A stretch of 64,000 bases of DNA from assembly GCF_947495205.1 (NCBI RefSeq), contig NZ_CANLXV010000002.1:1-64000 (forward strand), given 5' to 3'. Positions 35,932 to 44,999 of the stretch are shown here, piece by piece (the stretch's first letter is position 1; each line of letters starts with the position of its first letter). The DNA is from an uncultured Polaribacter sp. GTDB lineage: Bacteria; Bacteroidota; Bacteroidia; Flavobacteriales; Flavobacteriaceae. A program made the translations under genes and the position numbers. A model generated the notes under the pieces. It ran no database searches. It was not told the DNA's origin and worked only from the letters and a program-made list of their open reading frames with translations.

Positions 35932-38900
35932 CTAATTATTATGTTTTGCTAATCTTAAGATATCTCCAAAAACACCTCTTGCTGTTACACTTGCTCCTGC
36001 ACCTGCTCCTTGAATTACAATAGGTTGCTCTCCATAAGATTCTGTGTAAATCTCAAAAATTGCATCCGATCCTTTTAAAGAACCTAATGGTGTGTTTTTT
36101 TCTGTAGAAACTAACTTTACCTCTAAAATACCTTTATTTTTTGATAAATCGCCACTTAATTCTCCAATATATCTTAAAACATGATTTGCTTTTTGCGCTT
36201 CTTTTATTTGTTGATATTCATCATTTAACAAATCTAACTTTGTTAAAAAATCTCTAGCAGACCCTTCTCTTAAATGTTCAGGAATTAAATTTTTAATAGC
36301 AACTTCATCCAATTCATTTTCTAATTCTAATTCTCTTGCTAAAATTAGTAATTTTCTAGCTACATCATTTCCTCCTAAATCTTCTCTTGGATCTGGTTCT
36401 GTAAAACCTTTGTCTATGGCTTCTTGTAGCACTTTAGAAAAAGGTTCGTTTTTTTCAGAAAAATTATTAAATAAATAACTTAAACTTCCTGAGAAAACAC
36501 CTCTTATTTTTGTAATATTTTCTCCAGATTCATGCAATAATCTAATGGTATCTATTAAAGGTAAACCTGCACCAACATTGGTTTCATACAAATACTGCTT
36601 TTTATATTCTTTTAATTTTGCCCTTACCTCTTTATAGAAATCAAAAGACAAGGTATTTGCAATTTTATTACAAGAAACCAAATCGAAACCAGCCGCTATT
36701 AATGGAATATAATTGGCAACAAAGTCTTCATTTGCAGTATTATCTACCGCAATTAAATTCTCAAAATGATGTTCTTCTGCGTACGCCGTAATGTCTGATA
36801 TCGAACAGTTTTCGTTACCAGATTCTAGTAAATCTTGCTCCCAATTTTTGTCAACTCCGTTTTTACGAAGCAACACTTTTTTAGAATTTGCAACTGCAAA
36901 AACATTTAGCTGCAATTTTCTTCGCTCTAAAACAGAAGGTGTATTTTCTATAATTTGATCAATTAATGTACCACCAACCAAACCTTTGCCAAAAATGGCT
37001 ATATTTATTTTCTTTGTAACACCAAAAACCTGACCGTGAATTACATTAACTGCTTTTGGTAATTCTTCTTTTTTAACTACTAAACTTACATTTTTACCAG
37101 TTACAGTATTGTTGAATAAAACAGGTACAATTTGGTTTTTAATTAGTGCGTTATATGGCAAATGAAATTCACTTAAATCTTGCCCAATGATAGAAATTAC
37201 TGCCACATTTTTTACTACAGAAATCTGATTTACATCTTGTGAATAAAAATCGTTTTCAAACTCATTTTCTAAAGCTAAAACTGCTTCTGTTGCCCTATCT
37301 GCATCTATAATTAAACCAATTCCTCTTTCTGATGAACCTTGAGAAATTATACTTACACTGATGTTTTTATTACTTAATACCTTAAAAATTCTAGCATCTA
37401 CACCAACTTTACCCAACAAACCTCTTCCTTCAAAATTTAAAAGTGCAACATTGTCTAATGTTGAGATAGATTTGATGCCCTTTGTAGAAGATTCTGCCGT
37501 AATTAATGTACCCTGATCTTCTTTTTGAAATGTATTTAAAATTCTAAGATCTATATTTTTTTCTAAAAGCGGAATAATAGTTTTGGCATGTAAAATAGTA
37601 GCACCAAAATTTGCCAACTCATTTGCTTCTGAGAAAGATAATTGTGCTATTTTTTTTGCATCTGCAACCAAATCTGGATTTGCAGTATAAATACCGCTAA
37701 CATGCGTATAGTTTTGCAACTCTTCTGCATCTAGGTAATTTGCCAATAAAGCTGCAGTATAATTACTTCCATTTCTACCCAAAGTTGTAGTTTCTCCTTT
37801 TTTATTAGCCGCAATAAAACCGGTTACAACAGCTATAGCATTGTTGTTTTTCTTAAAATATCGATTTGTGTTTTCTTTAGAAACAGCAGTAATAGGTTGT
37901 GCATTACCAAAATTATCATCTGTAATTATTAATGCTCTTGCATCTACAGCTTTTGCATTAATACCTTCTTTTTCTAATAAGCTTGCTAGTAATTTTACAG
38001 ATAACAATTCGCCTTGTGCTAAAACTTCATCTTTTATTTTGTTACTATAATCTCCTAATAAAAAAACTCCTTCGAAAATGGTTTGTAATTTGGTAAATTC
38101 TTCATCAAAATTTATAGCATTAATTGGTGCTTTTTGGTCTTTTTTAAATGCTTCAAACTTTAGTTTATACTCTTTTTTACTACTGGCAAGATCTAAAATA
38201 GCCTCTAATTGATTTGTAGCATTTCCTCTGGCAGAGGCTACAATTGCTATTTTATCTCCGTTTTTATATTTATCAACTATAATTTCTATGGCATTTTGTA
38301 ATCCTTGACCATTTGCTAATGATTTGCCACCAAATTTTAAAATTTTCATTTTATTTTCTCTGTAATCTTTATTAAAAATAGGTCCAATAATTTTTTCTAA
38401 CTGGTCATATTCCATTAAAAAAGCATCATGCCCATGTACCGAATTTATTTCGTTGTAGGTAACATTGTCTTTTGTTAGGGCCAGTTTTTTATGTGTTTCT
38501 CTATTTTCTTCTGCCGTAAAAAACAAATCAGAATCTACACCTATAATATGTATGTTAGCAGTAATTTTATCTAAGATATTTTCAGATTTTTCTCCTCCAA
38601 CAGTTACATCAATAGTTTTTAATAATTGATTCATTAGTTTATATGAAGATAGTTGGTAACGTTCTTGCAAAGATTTACCATGATGCAACAACCAACTTTC
38701 TACATTAAAAATATCTGAATCTTCTCTTTTAGAACGCTTAAAACGTTCTTTAAAAGATTCTGGAGTTCTATAACACAACATGGCGTGCATACGTGCATCA
38801 TGAACGGGATTGCTAGAGTTTACCAAAAATTGTTCTTGAATTTGGCAATTGGCAATTAACCAATCTGTAGATTTCCAATCGGTTGCAATTGGCAAAAAAT

Positions 38901-39321
38901 GTTGCGTAAACGAATTGTTTAACACCATCATTTCCCATGCAATTCCACCTCCTAAAGAGCCACCAATTAAGGCAAAAAGTTTATCAATTTTTAAAATGGA
39001 TAAACCTTCTAAGAATATTTTTGCAATATCTCTAGCTATAAAATCTTTATAATTATCAATTAAAAATCCATCAAAACCATTTCCTGGAATGTTAAAAGAA
39101 AGAATTGTATACGCATTCGTATCAATTGCCTTTTTTTCTCCAACAATAGCTAACCACCAACCTTGCTCGCCAGCAACATCACTATTACCAGTAAGCGCGT
39201 GATTTATTAAAACAATAGGCGCTGTGCCTAAAGGTAAACCAAAAACTTGATAGCTTAAATTTAGTTCAGAAATAATTACACTAGCTTCTGTAGTGAAATT
39301 TTTTATTTTGATATGTTTCAA
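35932..39321 (-). CDS. thrA: Fusion: MetX-like acyltransferase, aspartokinase, homoserine dehydrogenase
   Basis: 1129 residues in one frame. Residues 1-320 are an alpha/beta-hydrolase like homoserine O-acetyltransferase, with nucleophile Ser122 in GGSLGGG, Asp263 or Asp265 in GVDSDLF, and His298 in HGHDAF. Residues 325-610 are an aspartokinase starting MKILKFGGKSL, with Lys where many homologues have Thr. Residues 620-765 are two ACT domains. Residues 770-1129 are homoserine dehydrogenase (FGKGLVGGT; GVFSGSLSYLF). The chain thus covers aspartate phosphorylation, semialdehyde reduction and homoserine acylation. Only aspartate-semialdehyde dehydrogenase is missing. The upstream metY and downstream metZ use the acylhomoserine. 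ACT domains suggest threonine feedback. Confidence 0.92.
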   Translation of the reverse strand: MKHIKIKNFTTEASVIISELNLSYQVFGLPLGTAPIVLINHALTGNSDVAGEQGWWLAIVGEKKAIDTNAYTILSFNIPGNGFDGFLIDNYKDFIARDIAKIFLEGLSILKIDKLFALIGGSLGGGIAWEMMVLNNSFTQHFLPIATDWKSTDWLIANCQIQEQFLVNSSNPVHDARMHAMLCYRTPESFKERFKRSKREDSDIFNVESWLLHHGKSLQERYQLSSYKLMNQLLKTIDVTVGGEKSENILDKITANIHIIGVDSDLFFTAEENRETHKKLALTKDNVTYNEINSVHGHDAFLMEYDQLEKIIGPIFNKDYRENKMKILKFGGKSLANGQGLQNAIEIIVDKYKNGDKIAIVASARGNATNQLEAILDLASSKKEYKLKFEAFKKDQKAPINAINFDEEFTKLQTIFEGVFLLGDYSNKIKDEVLAQGELLSVKLLASLLEKEGINAKAVDARALIITDDNFGNAQPITAVSKENTNRYFKKNNNAIAVVTGFIAANKKGETTTLGRNGSNYTAALLANYLDAEELQNYTHVSGIYTANPDLVADAKKIAQLSFSEANELANFGATILHAKTIIPLLEKNIDLRILNTFQKEDQGTLITAESSTKGIKSISTLDNVALLNFEGRGLLGKVGVDARIFKVLSNKNISVSIISQGSSERGIGLIIDADRATEAVLALENEFENDFYSQDVNQISVVKNVAVISIIGQDLSEFHLPYNALIKNQIVPVLFNNTVTGKNVSLVVKKEELPKAVNVIHGQVFGVTKKINIAIFGKGLVGGTLIDQIIENTPSVLERRKLQLNVFAVANSKKVLLRKNGVDKNWEQDLLESGNENCSISDITAYAEEHHFENLIAVDNTANEDFVANYIPLIAAGFDLVSCNKIANTLSFDFYKEVRAKLKEYKKQYLYETNVGAGLPLIDTIRLLHESGENITKIRGVFSGSLSYLFNNFSEKNEPFSKVLQEAIDKGFTEPDPREDLGGNDVARKLLILARELELENELDEVAIKNLIPEHLREGSARDFLTKLDLLNDEYQQIKEAQKANHVLRYIGELSGDLSKNKGILEVKLVSTEKNTPLGSLKGSDAIFEIYTESYGEQPIVIQGAGAGASVTARGVFGDILRLAKHNN

Positions 39322-39346
39322 AGGATGTTTCAGATCTTACTATTTT

Positions 39347-39376
39347 ATTACAAGAGGTTTTAAAACCCCTTGTAAT
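39347..39376. repeat. Inverted repeat between metY and the MetX-ThrA fusion
   Basis: ATTACAAGAGGTTTT and AAAACCCCTTGTAAT pair at 14 of 15 positions with no loop. There is no clear U-run on the minus strand, so it is more likely an RNA-processing or stability hairpin than a terminator. Confidence 0.6.
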
Positions 39377-39389
39377 GTAAAATTATGGT

Positions 39390-40664
39390 TTATATTTCAG
39401 AAAAAGCTGCTTTTAAATCTGCTTTTAAATCTTCTAAATCTTCTATACCAACAGATAATCTAATTAAATCTTGAGAAACACCAGCACTTGCTTGTTCTGC
39501 TTCATCTAATTGTTGATGTGTTGTACTTGCAGGGTGAATAATTAATGATTTTGTATCTCCAATATTAGCTAGTAAAGAGAATAATTTAGTTTTATCTGCA
39601 ATTGTTTTTGCCGCTTCAAAACCTCCTTTAGGTCCAAAAGTTACTATTCCACTTTGCCCTTTTGGTAAATATTTATCTGATAATGCTTTGTATTTATTAC
39701 TAGCCAGACCAGGATAATTTACCCAAGCAACCTCTTCTTGTTGCTCTAACCATTCTGCCAATGCCAACGCATTTTCTGAATGTTTTTGAATTCTCACAGG
39801 CAAAGTCTCTAAACCTTGAATAATATTAAACGCGTTTGTTGGACTTAATGCGCCACCAAAATCACGTAATCCTTCTAATATTAATTTAAAAACAAAAGAT
39901 GCTGCACCTAAAGTTTCGTAATATTTTAAACCATGGTAACCTGCAGATGGCTCTGTAAATTCTGGAAATTTACCGTTTGCCCAATTAAAAGTTCCTGCAT
40001 CAATAATTGCACCTCCTAAAGAAGTTCCTTGACCAGCAATATATTTGGTTAAAGAATGAATAACCAAATCTGCACCATGTTTAATTGGGTTTAATAAAGA
40101 TGGCGTTGCCACTGTATTGTCTACAATAAAAGGTACTTCTGCTTTTTTAGCCTGTGCAGATATTGCTTCTAAATCTAACACATCTAATTTTGGGTTTCCT
40201 AAAGATTCTACAAAAATAGCTCTTGTATTTTCTTGTACAGCTTTTCCAAAATTTTCTGGGTCAGAAGCATCTACAAACGTAGTTGTAATTCCAAATCTTG
40301 GTAAAGTAACACTTAACAAATTATAAGTTCCTCCGTACAAACTGCTTGATGCTACAATATGATCTCCAGCCTTTAAAAGCGTCATTAAACCTGTAGAAAT
40401 TGCTGCAGTTCCAGATGCAAAAACTACTGCACCAATACCACCTTCTACGGCTGCCAAACGATCTTGTAAAATTTGATTTGTTGGATTGTTTAAACGCGTA
40501 TAAATAAAGCCTAATTCTTTTAAAGAAAACAGGTTTGCAGCATGTTCTGAATTGTTAAAAACATAAGCTGTAGATTGGTAAATAGGTACTGCTCTAGCGC
40601 CTCCATTTGTTGTTACATCGTGTCCTGCATGCAACGCGTTGGTTGCTAATTTGTGTGTACTCAT
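39390..40664 (-). CDS. metY: O-acetylhomoserine aminocarboxypropyltransferase (sulfhydrylase)
   Basis: 424 residues, longer than MetZ-type enzymes as usual for MetY. The PLP lysine is in HSLTKYIAGQGTSLGG, with DNTVATPS and IIHPASTTHQQL. It makes homocysteine from O-acetylhomoserine and sulfide, joining the cys operon downstream with the acyltransferase in the next gene. It is the first gene behind a SAM-I riboswitch (leader of about 340 bases), so high SAM should shut it off. Confidence 0.94.
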   Translation of the reverse strand: MSTHKLATNALHAGHDVTTNGGARAVPIYQSTAYVFNNSEHAANLFSLKELGFIYTRLNNPTNQILQDRLAAVEGGIGAVVFASGTAAISTGLMTLLKAGDHIVASSSLYGGTYNLLSVTLPRFGITTTFVDASDPENFGKAVQENTRAIFVESLGNPKLDVLDLEAISAQAKKAEVPFIVDNTVATPSLLNPIKHGADLVIHSLTKYIAGQGTSLGGAIIDAGTFNWANGKFPEFTEPSAGYHGLKYYETLGAASFVFKLILEGLRDFGGALSPTNAFNIIQGLETLPVRIQKHSENALALAEWLEQQEEVAWVNYPGLASNKYKALSDKYLPKGQSGIVTFGPKGGFEAAKTIADKTKLFSLLANIGDTKSLIIHPASTTHQQLDEAEQASAGVSQDLIRLSVGIEDLEDLKADLKAAFSEI

Positions 40665-40862
40665 TTTTCTATTTTTTTTGAGTTAATTAAAGCTCCTGTT
40701 TTACAGGAATTCCATTTTTAAAAAGCACCAAAACTATGTATTTTGATACAATTTGAGATTAAAACAAAAGCCAAATACATCAATATTATTTTAAATTGAT
40801 GGACTTACTAGAAAAATGTTATTAAGAATGTAACAATTACAAAGAATAGTAATTGTTTTTGA
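40665..40862 (-). other. Expression platform between SAM-I aptamer and metY
   Basis: 198 bases without a gene. On the minus strand AACAATTAC-N8-GTAATTGTT (40832-40857) lies just past the aptamer. A smaller hairpin, TCCTG-TAAAA-CAGGA, lies about 25 bases before the ATG. Neither has a strong U-run, so whether control is by termination or by translation is unclear. Confidence 0.55.
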
Positions 40863-40983
40863 GTTATCTATCCAATTTCTGATAAATGAATCTGAAATTA
40901 AGTAGAATTTAGCACCTTCTTTTCCTCACAAAAAGGGTTGCTAAGGCTTCAACGGGTCTATTCCCTCTGCCTTTCTTGATAAC
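40863..40983 (-). promoter_or_regulatory. SAM-I (S-box) riboswitch upstream of metY
   Basis: Read on the minus strand the leader shows the S-box core in order: GTTATCAAGAAAGGC, AGAGGGAATAGACCCG, TTGAAGCCTTAGCAACC and, after a variable P3/P4 part, AAGGTGCTAAATTCTAC. P1 closes as GTTATC (40978-40983) with GATAAC (40863-40868). It binds S-adenosylmethionine in the mRNA leader and represses the downstream genes. The gene it controls (metY) and the promoter at 41014-41046 fit. Confidence 0.95.
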
Positions 40984-41013
40984 ATTTCAATAAGTTATTG
41001 AACTTTGTGTATG

Positions 41014-41046
41014 CAAATATAGTTATAGAAAAAATTAAAATCCAAA
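41014..41046 (-). promoter_or_regulatory. Promoter of metY leader
   Basis: On the minus strand TTTG (41043-41046), a 21-base spacer and TATATTTG (41014-41021). Transcription should begin near 41007, about 25 bases before the SAM-I aptamer. Confidence 0.75.
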
Positions 41047-41186
41047 TAAAACTTCACTTTTTTAATCTAAAAAAAAGTAACTAAAATAAACACCAAACAC
41101 TTTTAAACCTGTTTGAGTTAAAGTAAAAGCTACTCTAATAATATTTAATTGATAACACCATCAGAAATAATTATAACAAAAAAATA

Positions 41187-41215
41187 TTTGTATTTCATTT
41201 TAAAACGTAACTTTG
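41187..41215 (+). promoter_or_regulatory. Promoter of metK leader
   Basis: TTTG (41187-41190), 17-base spacer, TAACTTTG (41208-41215). The start would fall near 41221-41223, right before the SAM-II-type aptamer. Confidence 0.85.
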
Positions 41216-41223
41216 CAATTCAT

Positions 41224-41352
41224 TAAGAGGAAAAATTTGAACTGATTGCAACCTCTCGTGCAGAATTTGTTTCTGTACCCTTTACTATTTTTAGGATACT
41301 TCTATTTTAAGATTCTAAAACAAGTTTAGGACAAAATGCTAAAGCAGTAAGT
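41224..41352 (+). promoter_or_regulatory. SAM-II riboswitch, long-loop variant, upstream of metK
   Basis: AGAGG and CCTCT form P1 around AAAATTTGAACTGATTGCAA, which matches the SAM-II core (ATTT...AAC...ATTGCAA). The pseudoknot strand ATGCTAAAGCAGTAAG lies at 41337-41350, and GCTAAA is the hallmark SAM-II word. About 80 bases separate the two parts, against roughly ten in classic SAM-II, and contain a hairpin. That is the arrangement of the long-loop variant described in Bacteroidota. Placement at the 5' end of the metK transcript fits. Confidence 0.84.
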
Positions 41353-41448
41353 ATCTACTTCTTTTGGCGACCAACGCAATCTATTTACTTTTTTCTAGAA
41401 ATTCAATTGAATAAAAATTGAAAATATTTAATATAAAAGAATAATTTT

Positions 41449-42705
41449 ATGTCATATTTATTTACCTCAGAAAGTGTTTCTGAAGGACACCCAGACAAAG
41501 TTGCAGATCAAATCTCTGATGCTTTAATTGATAATTTTTTAGCTTTTGATAAGTCTAGTAAAGTAGCTTGTGAAACTTTAGTTACAACTGGGCAAGTAGT
41601 GTTAGCAGGTGAAGTAAAATCACGCACATATTTAGACGTTCAAAAAATTGCTAGAGACGTAATTAACAAAATTGGTTATACTAAAGGTGAATATATGTTT
41701 GACGGCAATTCTTGTGGAGTTTTGTCTGCAATACATGAGCAATCTCCAGATATTAATCAAGGTGTAGACCGTTCTTCTCCAGAAGAACAAGGTGCAGGAG
41801 ACCAAGGTATGATGTTTGGTTATGCAACGGATGAAACCGAAAACTACATGCCACTAGCATTAGAACTTTCTCATAGATTGTTAATAGAATTGGCTGCATT
41901 AAGAAGAGAAAATAAAGATATTACCTACTTAAGACCAGATGCTAAATCTCAAGTAACTATTGAGTATTCTGATGATAATGTACCACAGCGAATAGATGCA
42001 ATTGTAATTTCTACACAACATGACGACTTTGACAAATCTGAGAACGTAATGTTATCTAAAATTAAAAAAGATATTGTAGAAATATTAATTCCTAGAGTGG
42101 TTGCTAAATTGCCTGCACATCTTCAAAAATTATTTACAGATAGTATTACCTACCACATAAACCCAACAGGAATTTTTGTTATTGGTGGTCCTCATGGAGA
42201 TACTGGTTTAACTGGTAGAAAAATTATTGTAGATACTTATGGTGGTAAAGGTGCACATGGTGGTGGTGCTTTTTCTGGAAAAGACCCAAGTAAAGTAGAT
42301 AGATCTGGCGCTTACGCTACAAGACATATTGCCAAAAACTTGGTTGCTGCTGGTCTTTGTAAAGAAGTTTTAGTACAAGTTTCTTATGCTATTGGTGTTG
42401 CAAAACCAACAAGTATTAATGTAGAAACTTACGGTACAGCAAACGTGAATTTAACAGATGGAGAAATCAGTAAAAAAGTAGAAGCAATTTTTGATATGCG
42501 TCCTTACTTTATAGAACAACGTTTAAAATTAAGAACACCTATTTATTCTGAAACTGCGGCTTATGGGCATATGGGAAGAACACCAGAAGTTAAAACGGTA
42601 ACATTTACAAACCCAATGGGAGAAACCGTTTCTGAAGAAGTAGAAACCTTTACTTGGGAAAAATTAGATTATGTAGATAAAATTAAAACTGCATTTTCAC
42701 TATAA
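41449..42705 (+). CDS. metK: S-adenosylmethionine synthetase
   Basis: 418 residues. It makes SAM from methionine and ATP. Intact motifs: [20 protein letters not shown] (His and metal site), the [12 protein letters not shown] signature, and the phosphate-binding run [13 protein letters not shown] with [17 protein letters not shown]. Preceded by a leader of about 225 bases with a SAM-II-type riboswitch, so product feedback is direct. It diverges from the methionine and sulfur cluster that supplies its substrate. Confidence 0.98.
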   Translation: MSYLFTSESVSEGHPDKVADQISDALIDNFLAFDKSSKVACETLVTTGQVVLAGEVKSRTYLDVQKIARDVINKIGYTKGEYMFDGNSCGVLSAIHEQSPDINQGVDRSSPEEQGAGDQGMMFGYATDETENYMPLALELSHRLLIELAALRRENKDITYLRPDAKSQVTIEYSDDNVPQRIDAIVISTQHDDFDKSENVMLSKIKKDIVEILIPRVVAKLPAHLQKLFTDSITYHINPTGIFVIGGPHGDTGLTGRKIIVDTYGGKGAHGGGAFSGKDPSKVDRSGAYATRHIAKNLVAAGLCKEVLVQVSYAIGVAKPTSINVETYGTANVNLTDGEISKKVEAIFDMRPYFIEQRLKLRTPIYSETAAYGHMGRTPEVKTVTFTNPMGETVSEEVETFTWEKLDYVDKIKTAFSL

Positions 42706-42723
42706 TTTTTCGAAAATACATCT

Positions 42724-42760
42724 AAAAAAGCCTTTAAATATTTACTTTAAAGGCTTTTTT
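42724..42760 (+). terminator. metK terminator
   Basis: AAAAAAGCCTTTAAA, short loop, TTTAAAGGCTTTTTT, starting 19 bases after the metK stop. Confidence 0.92.
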
Positions 42761-42861
42761 ATGTGTATTATTTTAAATGTAAGTTAGCGTACAATTTAAA
42801 ACTGAATAATCAGTTTCAAGTAGATTTCTATTGCAAATAAACTAAAAGACTCAAATATACT

Positions 42862-43563
42862 TTAAGAATTTACAGAAATATCACTCTCTAAATCTAATTC
42901 AATTGCATTTTCTAAATCTTGTAAATGCTGTTTTCTAACTTTAAGTTTGGTTTCTGCATGTGCTTTTTTGTTTAATTTCGAAAACATTTGTGCTACTTTA
43001 ATTGCAGTGGGTAATAAATGTGTTTGCTCAACTACCAAATCCAGAAAACCAGCAGCTATAGCTTGTTCAGGATTGTAAATTTCTGAATTAATTACACTTC
43101 TGTTCAAATACACTTCACTTAAACGCGCTTTTGCAATTGCAATTCCTGCATGGTGCATGGTCATACCAATTTGCACTTCGTTAAAACCTATTTTAAAATC
43201 GCCTTTTACACCAATTCTATAATCTGCAGAAAGCAATAAAAAAGCACCTTTGGCTATTGCATGGCCAGAAGAAGCTATAATAATTGGTTGTGGAAAAGAC
43301 AACATTTTTAAAGATAATTGCGAGCCTTTTGTAACCAAATCCTTTGCAGCTTGTGGTGATTTTGTCATCACTTTTAAATCGAAACCAGCAGAAAAAACAC
43401 CAGATTTACCAGTAATAATTACCACCTTATTTTCTTCGGAAGCTTTATCTAAAGCAACATGCAATCCTTCAATTACTTCATGAGAAATTGCATTTACTTT
43501 TCCGTTATCTATAGTAATTATTGCATGTTTTTCTTCAGATTGATAGGTTACCAGTAAATTCAT
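42862..43563 (-). CDS. Crotonase (enoyl-CoA hydratase/isomerase) family protein
   Basis: 233 residues from the ATG at 43563. Upstream ATG at 43611 adds 16 residues not typical of the family. Crotonase fold: the NGKVNAISHEV and GKSGVFSAGFDL oxyanion strands, and SSGHAIAKGAFLLLSADYRI. Of the two catalytic glutamates of enoyl-CoA hydratases, the one in GGGCE appears as Phe108 (KGAFLLL), while Glu129 (GFNEV) is kept. It may therefore be an isomerase, hydrolase or other member rather than a hydratase. It stands alone, with no fatty-acid oxidation genes near. Confidence 0.85.
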   Translation of the reverse strand: MNLLVTYQSEEKHAIITIDNGKVNAISHEVIEGLHVALDKASEENKVVIITGKSGVFSAGFDLKVMTKSPQAAKDLVTKGSQLSLKMLSFPQPIIIASSGHAIAKGAFLLLSADYRIGVKGDFKIGFNEVQIGMTMHHAGIAIAKARLSEVYLNRSVINSEIYNPEQAIAAGFLDLVVEQTHLLPTAIKVAQMFSKLNKKAHAETKLKVRKQHLQDLENAIELDLESDISVNS

Positions 43564-43691
43564 ACGATCTATTTTTTTTGATTTTGCTACAAGATAAATT
43601 AAAAAACTCAAATGTCATTCTGTAGCATCAATTCCGCAGATAAAATACTGCTTTGTTTTTATTTGTTTATTTTTGTCCATCAACCCAAGTT

Positions 43692-44999
43692 ATGGATAAA
43701 ATCAAACGTTTATTTTTCGCTATCGAACAAAGCTTTTCGTTGCTTTTTCTTTTAAAATGGACGTTTATCTGCTTGCTTATTGGTGCTTTTTCAGGTAGTG
43801 CATCTGCCGTTTTTTTATGGTCTTTAGAATGGGCTACACATTATAGAGAAAACAATATTTGGATTATTTGGTTATTACCCATTGCAGGCTTTATAATTGG
43901 TTTATCTTATCATTTATATGGTAAAAGTGTTGTAAAAGGAAACAATTTAATTTTAGATGAATATCACGAACCTAAAAAAGTGATTCCTTTTAAAATGGCG
44001 CCTTTAGTATTTATAGGTACCATACTTACTCATTTATTTGGTGGTTCTGCTGGTAGAGAAGGAACTGCCGTACAAGTTGGTGCTGCAATTGCAGACCAGT
44101 TTACCAAACTTTTTAAACTTTCTAAATTTGATAGAAAACTTATTTTAATTTGCGGAATTAGCGCTGGTTTTGCTTCTGTATTTGGCACACCTTTAGCGGG
44201 TGCTATTTTTGCTTTAGAAGTATTAATTATTGGTAGCATGCGTTTTGATGCTATTATTCCTAGTTTTTTAGCCGCAGTTTTTGCCAATTACTTTTGTGAT
44301 GTTTGGCAAATTTCTCATCATACACATTATAGTATTTCTGAAGTAGTACATTTAACACCTTCTGCTATTTTCTGGGCGCTATTGGCAGGTATTATTTTTG
44401 GTTTGGCAAGTATGTTATTTTCTAAATCTACGCATTTTTGGGGTAAATTATTCAAAAAACATATTTCTTATGCACCTTTAAGACCTGTAATTGGCGGAAT
44501 TGTAATTGCTGTTGCTGTTTATTTTATGGGTACAACAAAATATATTGGTTTGGGTGTACCTACCATAGTAGATGCATTTAACATCAACTTAAATTCTTAT
44601 GATTTTTTACTAAAAATATTGTTTACCTCTTTTACATTGGGCGCAGGTTTTAAAGGCGGCGAAGTAACACCATTATTTTTTATTGGTGCTACTTTAGGCA
44701 ATGTATTAATTTGGTTTATACCCTTGCCAATGCCATTATTAGCAGGAATGGGTTTTGTAGCTGTTTTTGCAGGCGCAACCAACACACCAATTGCTTGTAC
44801 TATTATGGGTATTGAATTATTTGGTATAGAGTCTGGCGTTTTTATTGCGCTGGCTTGTACAACTTCTTACCTGTTTTCTGGTCATTCTAGTATTTATACT
44901 TCCCAATTTATTGGTAGCCCAAAACATGCATTTTTTAAAGATGAAAAAGGTTTAAAACTTACAGAAATACCAGAAAAAAGAAAAAAGAAATCTTTATAA
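43692..44999 (+). CDS. ClC-type chloride channel/transporter family protein
   Basis: 435 residues from the ATG at 43692. A start at 43653 would add a non-membrane prefix. About ten membrane helices carry the ClC anion-path motifs: GGSAGREGTAVQVGA (GREGP-like with Thr for Pro), GFASVFGTPLAGAIFALEV with the gating-region Glu, GAGFKGGEVTPLFFIGATLG and GFVAVFAGATNTPIACTIM. No CBS domains follow. Its 3' end overlaps the converging DoxX-like gene by six bases. Confidence 0.93.
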   Translation: MDKIKRLFFAIEQSFSLLFLLKWTFICLLIGAFSGSASAVFLWSLEWATHYRENNIWIIWLLPIAGFIIGLSYHLYGKSVVKGNNLILDEYHEPKKVIPFKMAPLVFIGTILTHLFGGSAGREGTAVQVGAAIADQFTKLFKLSKFDRKLILICGISAGFASVFGTPLAGAIFALEVLIIGSMRFDAIIPSFLAAVFANYFCDVWQISHHTHYSISEVVHLTPSAIFWALLAGIIFGLASMLFSKSTHFWGKLFKKHISYAPLRPVIGGIVIAVAVYFMGTTKYIGLGVPTIVDAFNINLNSYDFLLKILFTSFTLGAGFKGGEVTPLFFIGATLGNVLIWFIPLPMPLLAGMGFVAVFAGATNTPIACTIMGIELFGIESGVFIALACTTSYLFSGHSSIYTSQFIGSPKHAFFKDEKGLKLTEIPEKRKKKSL

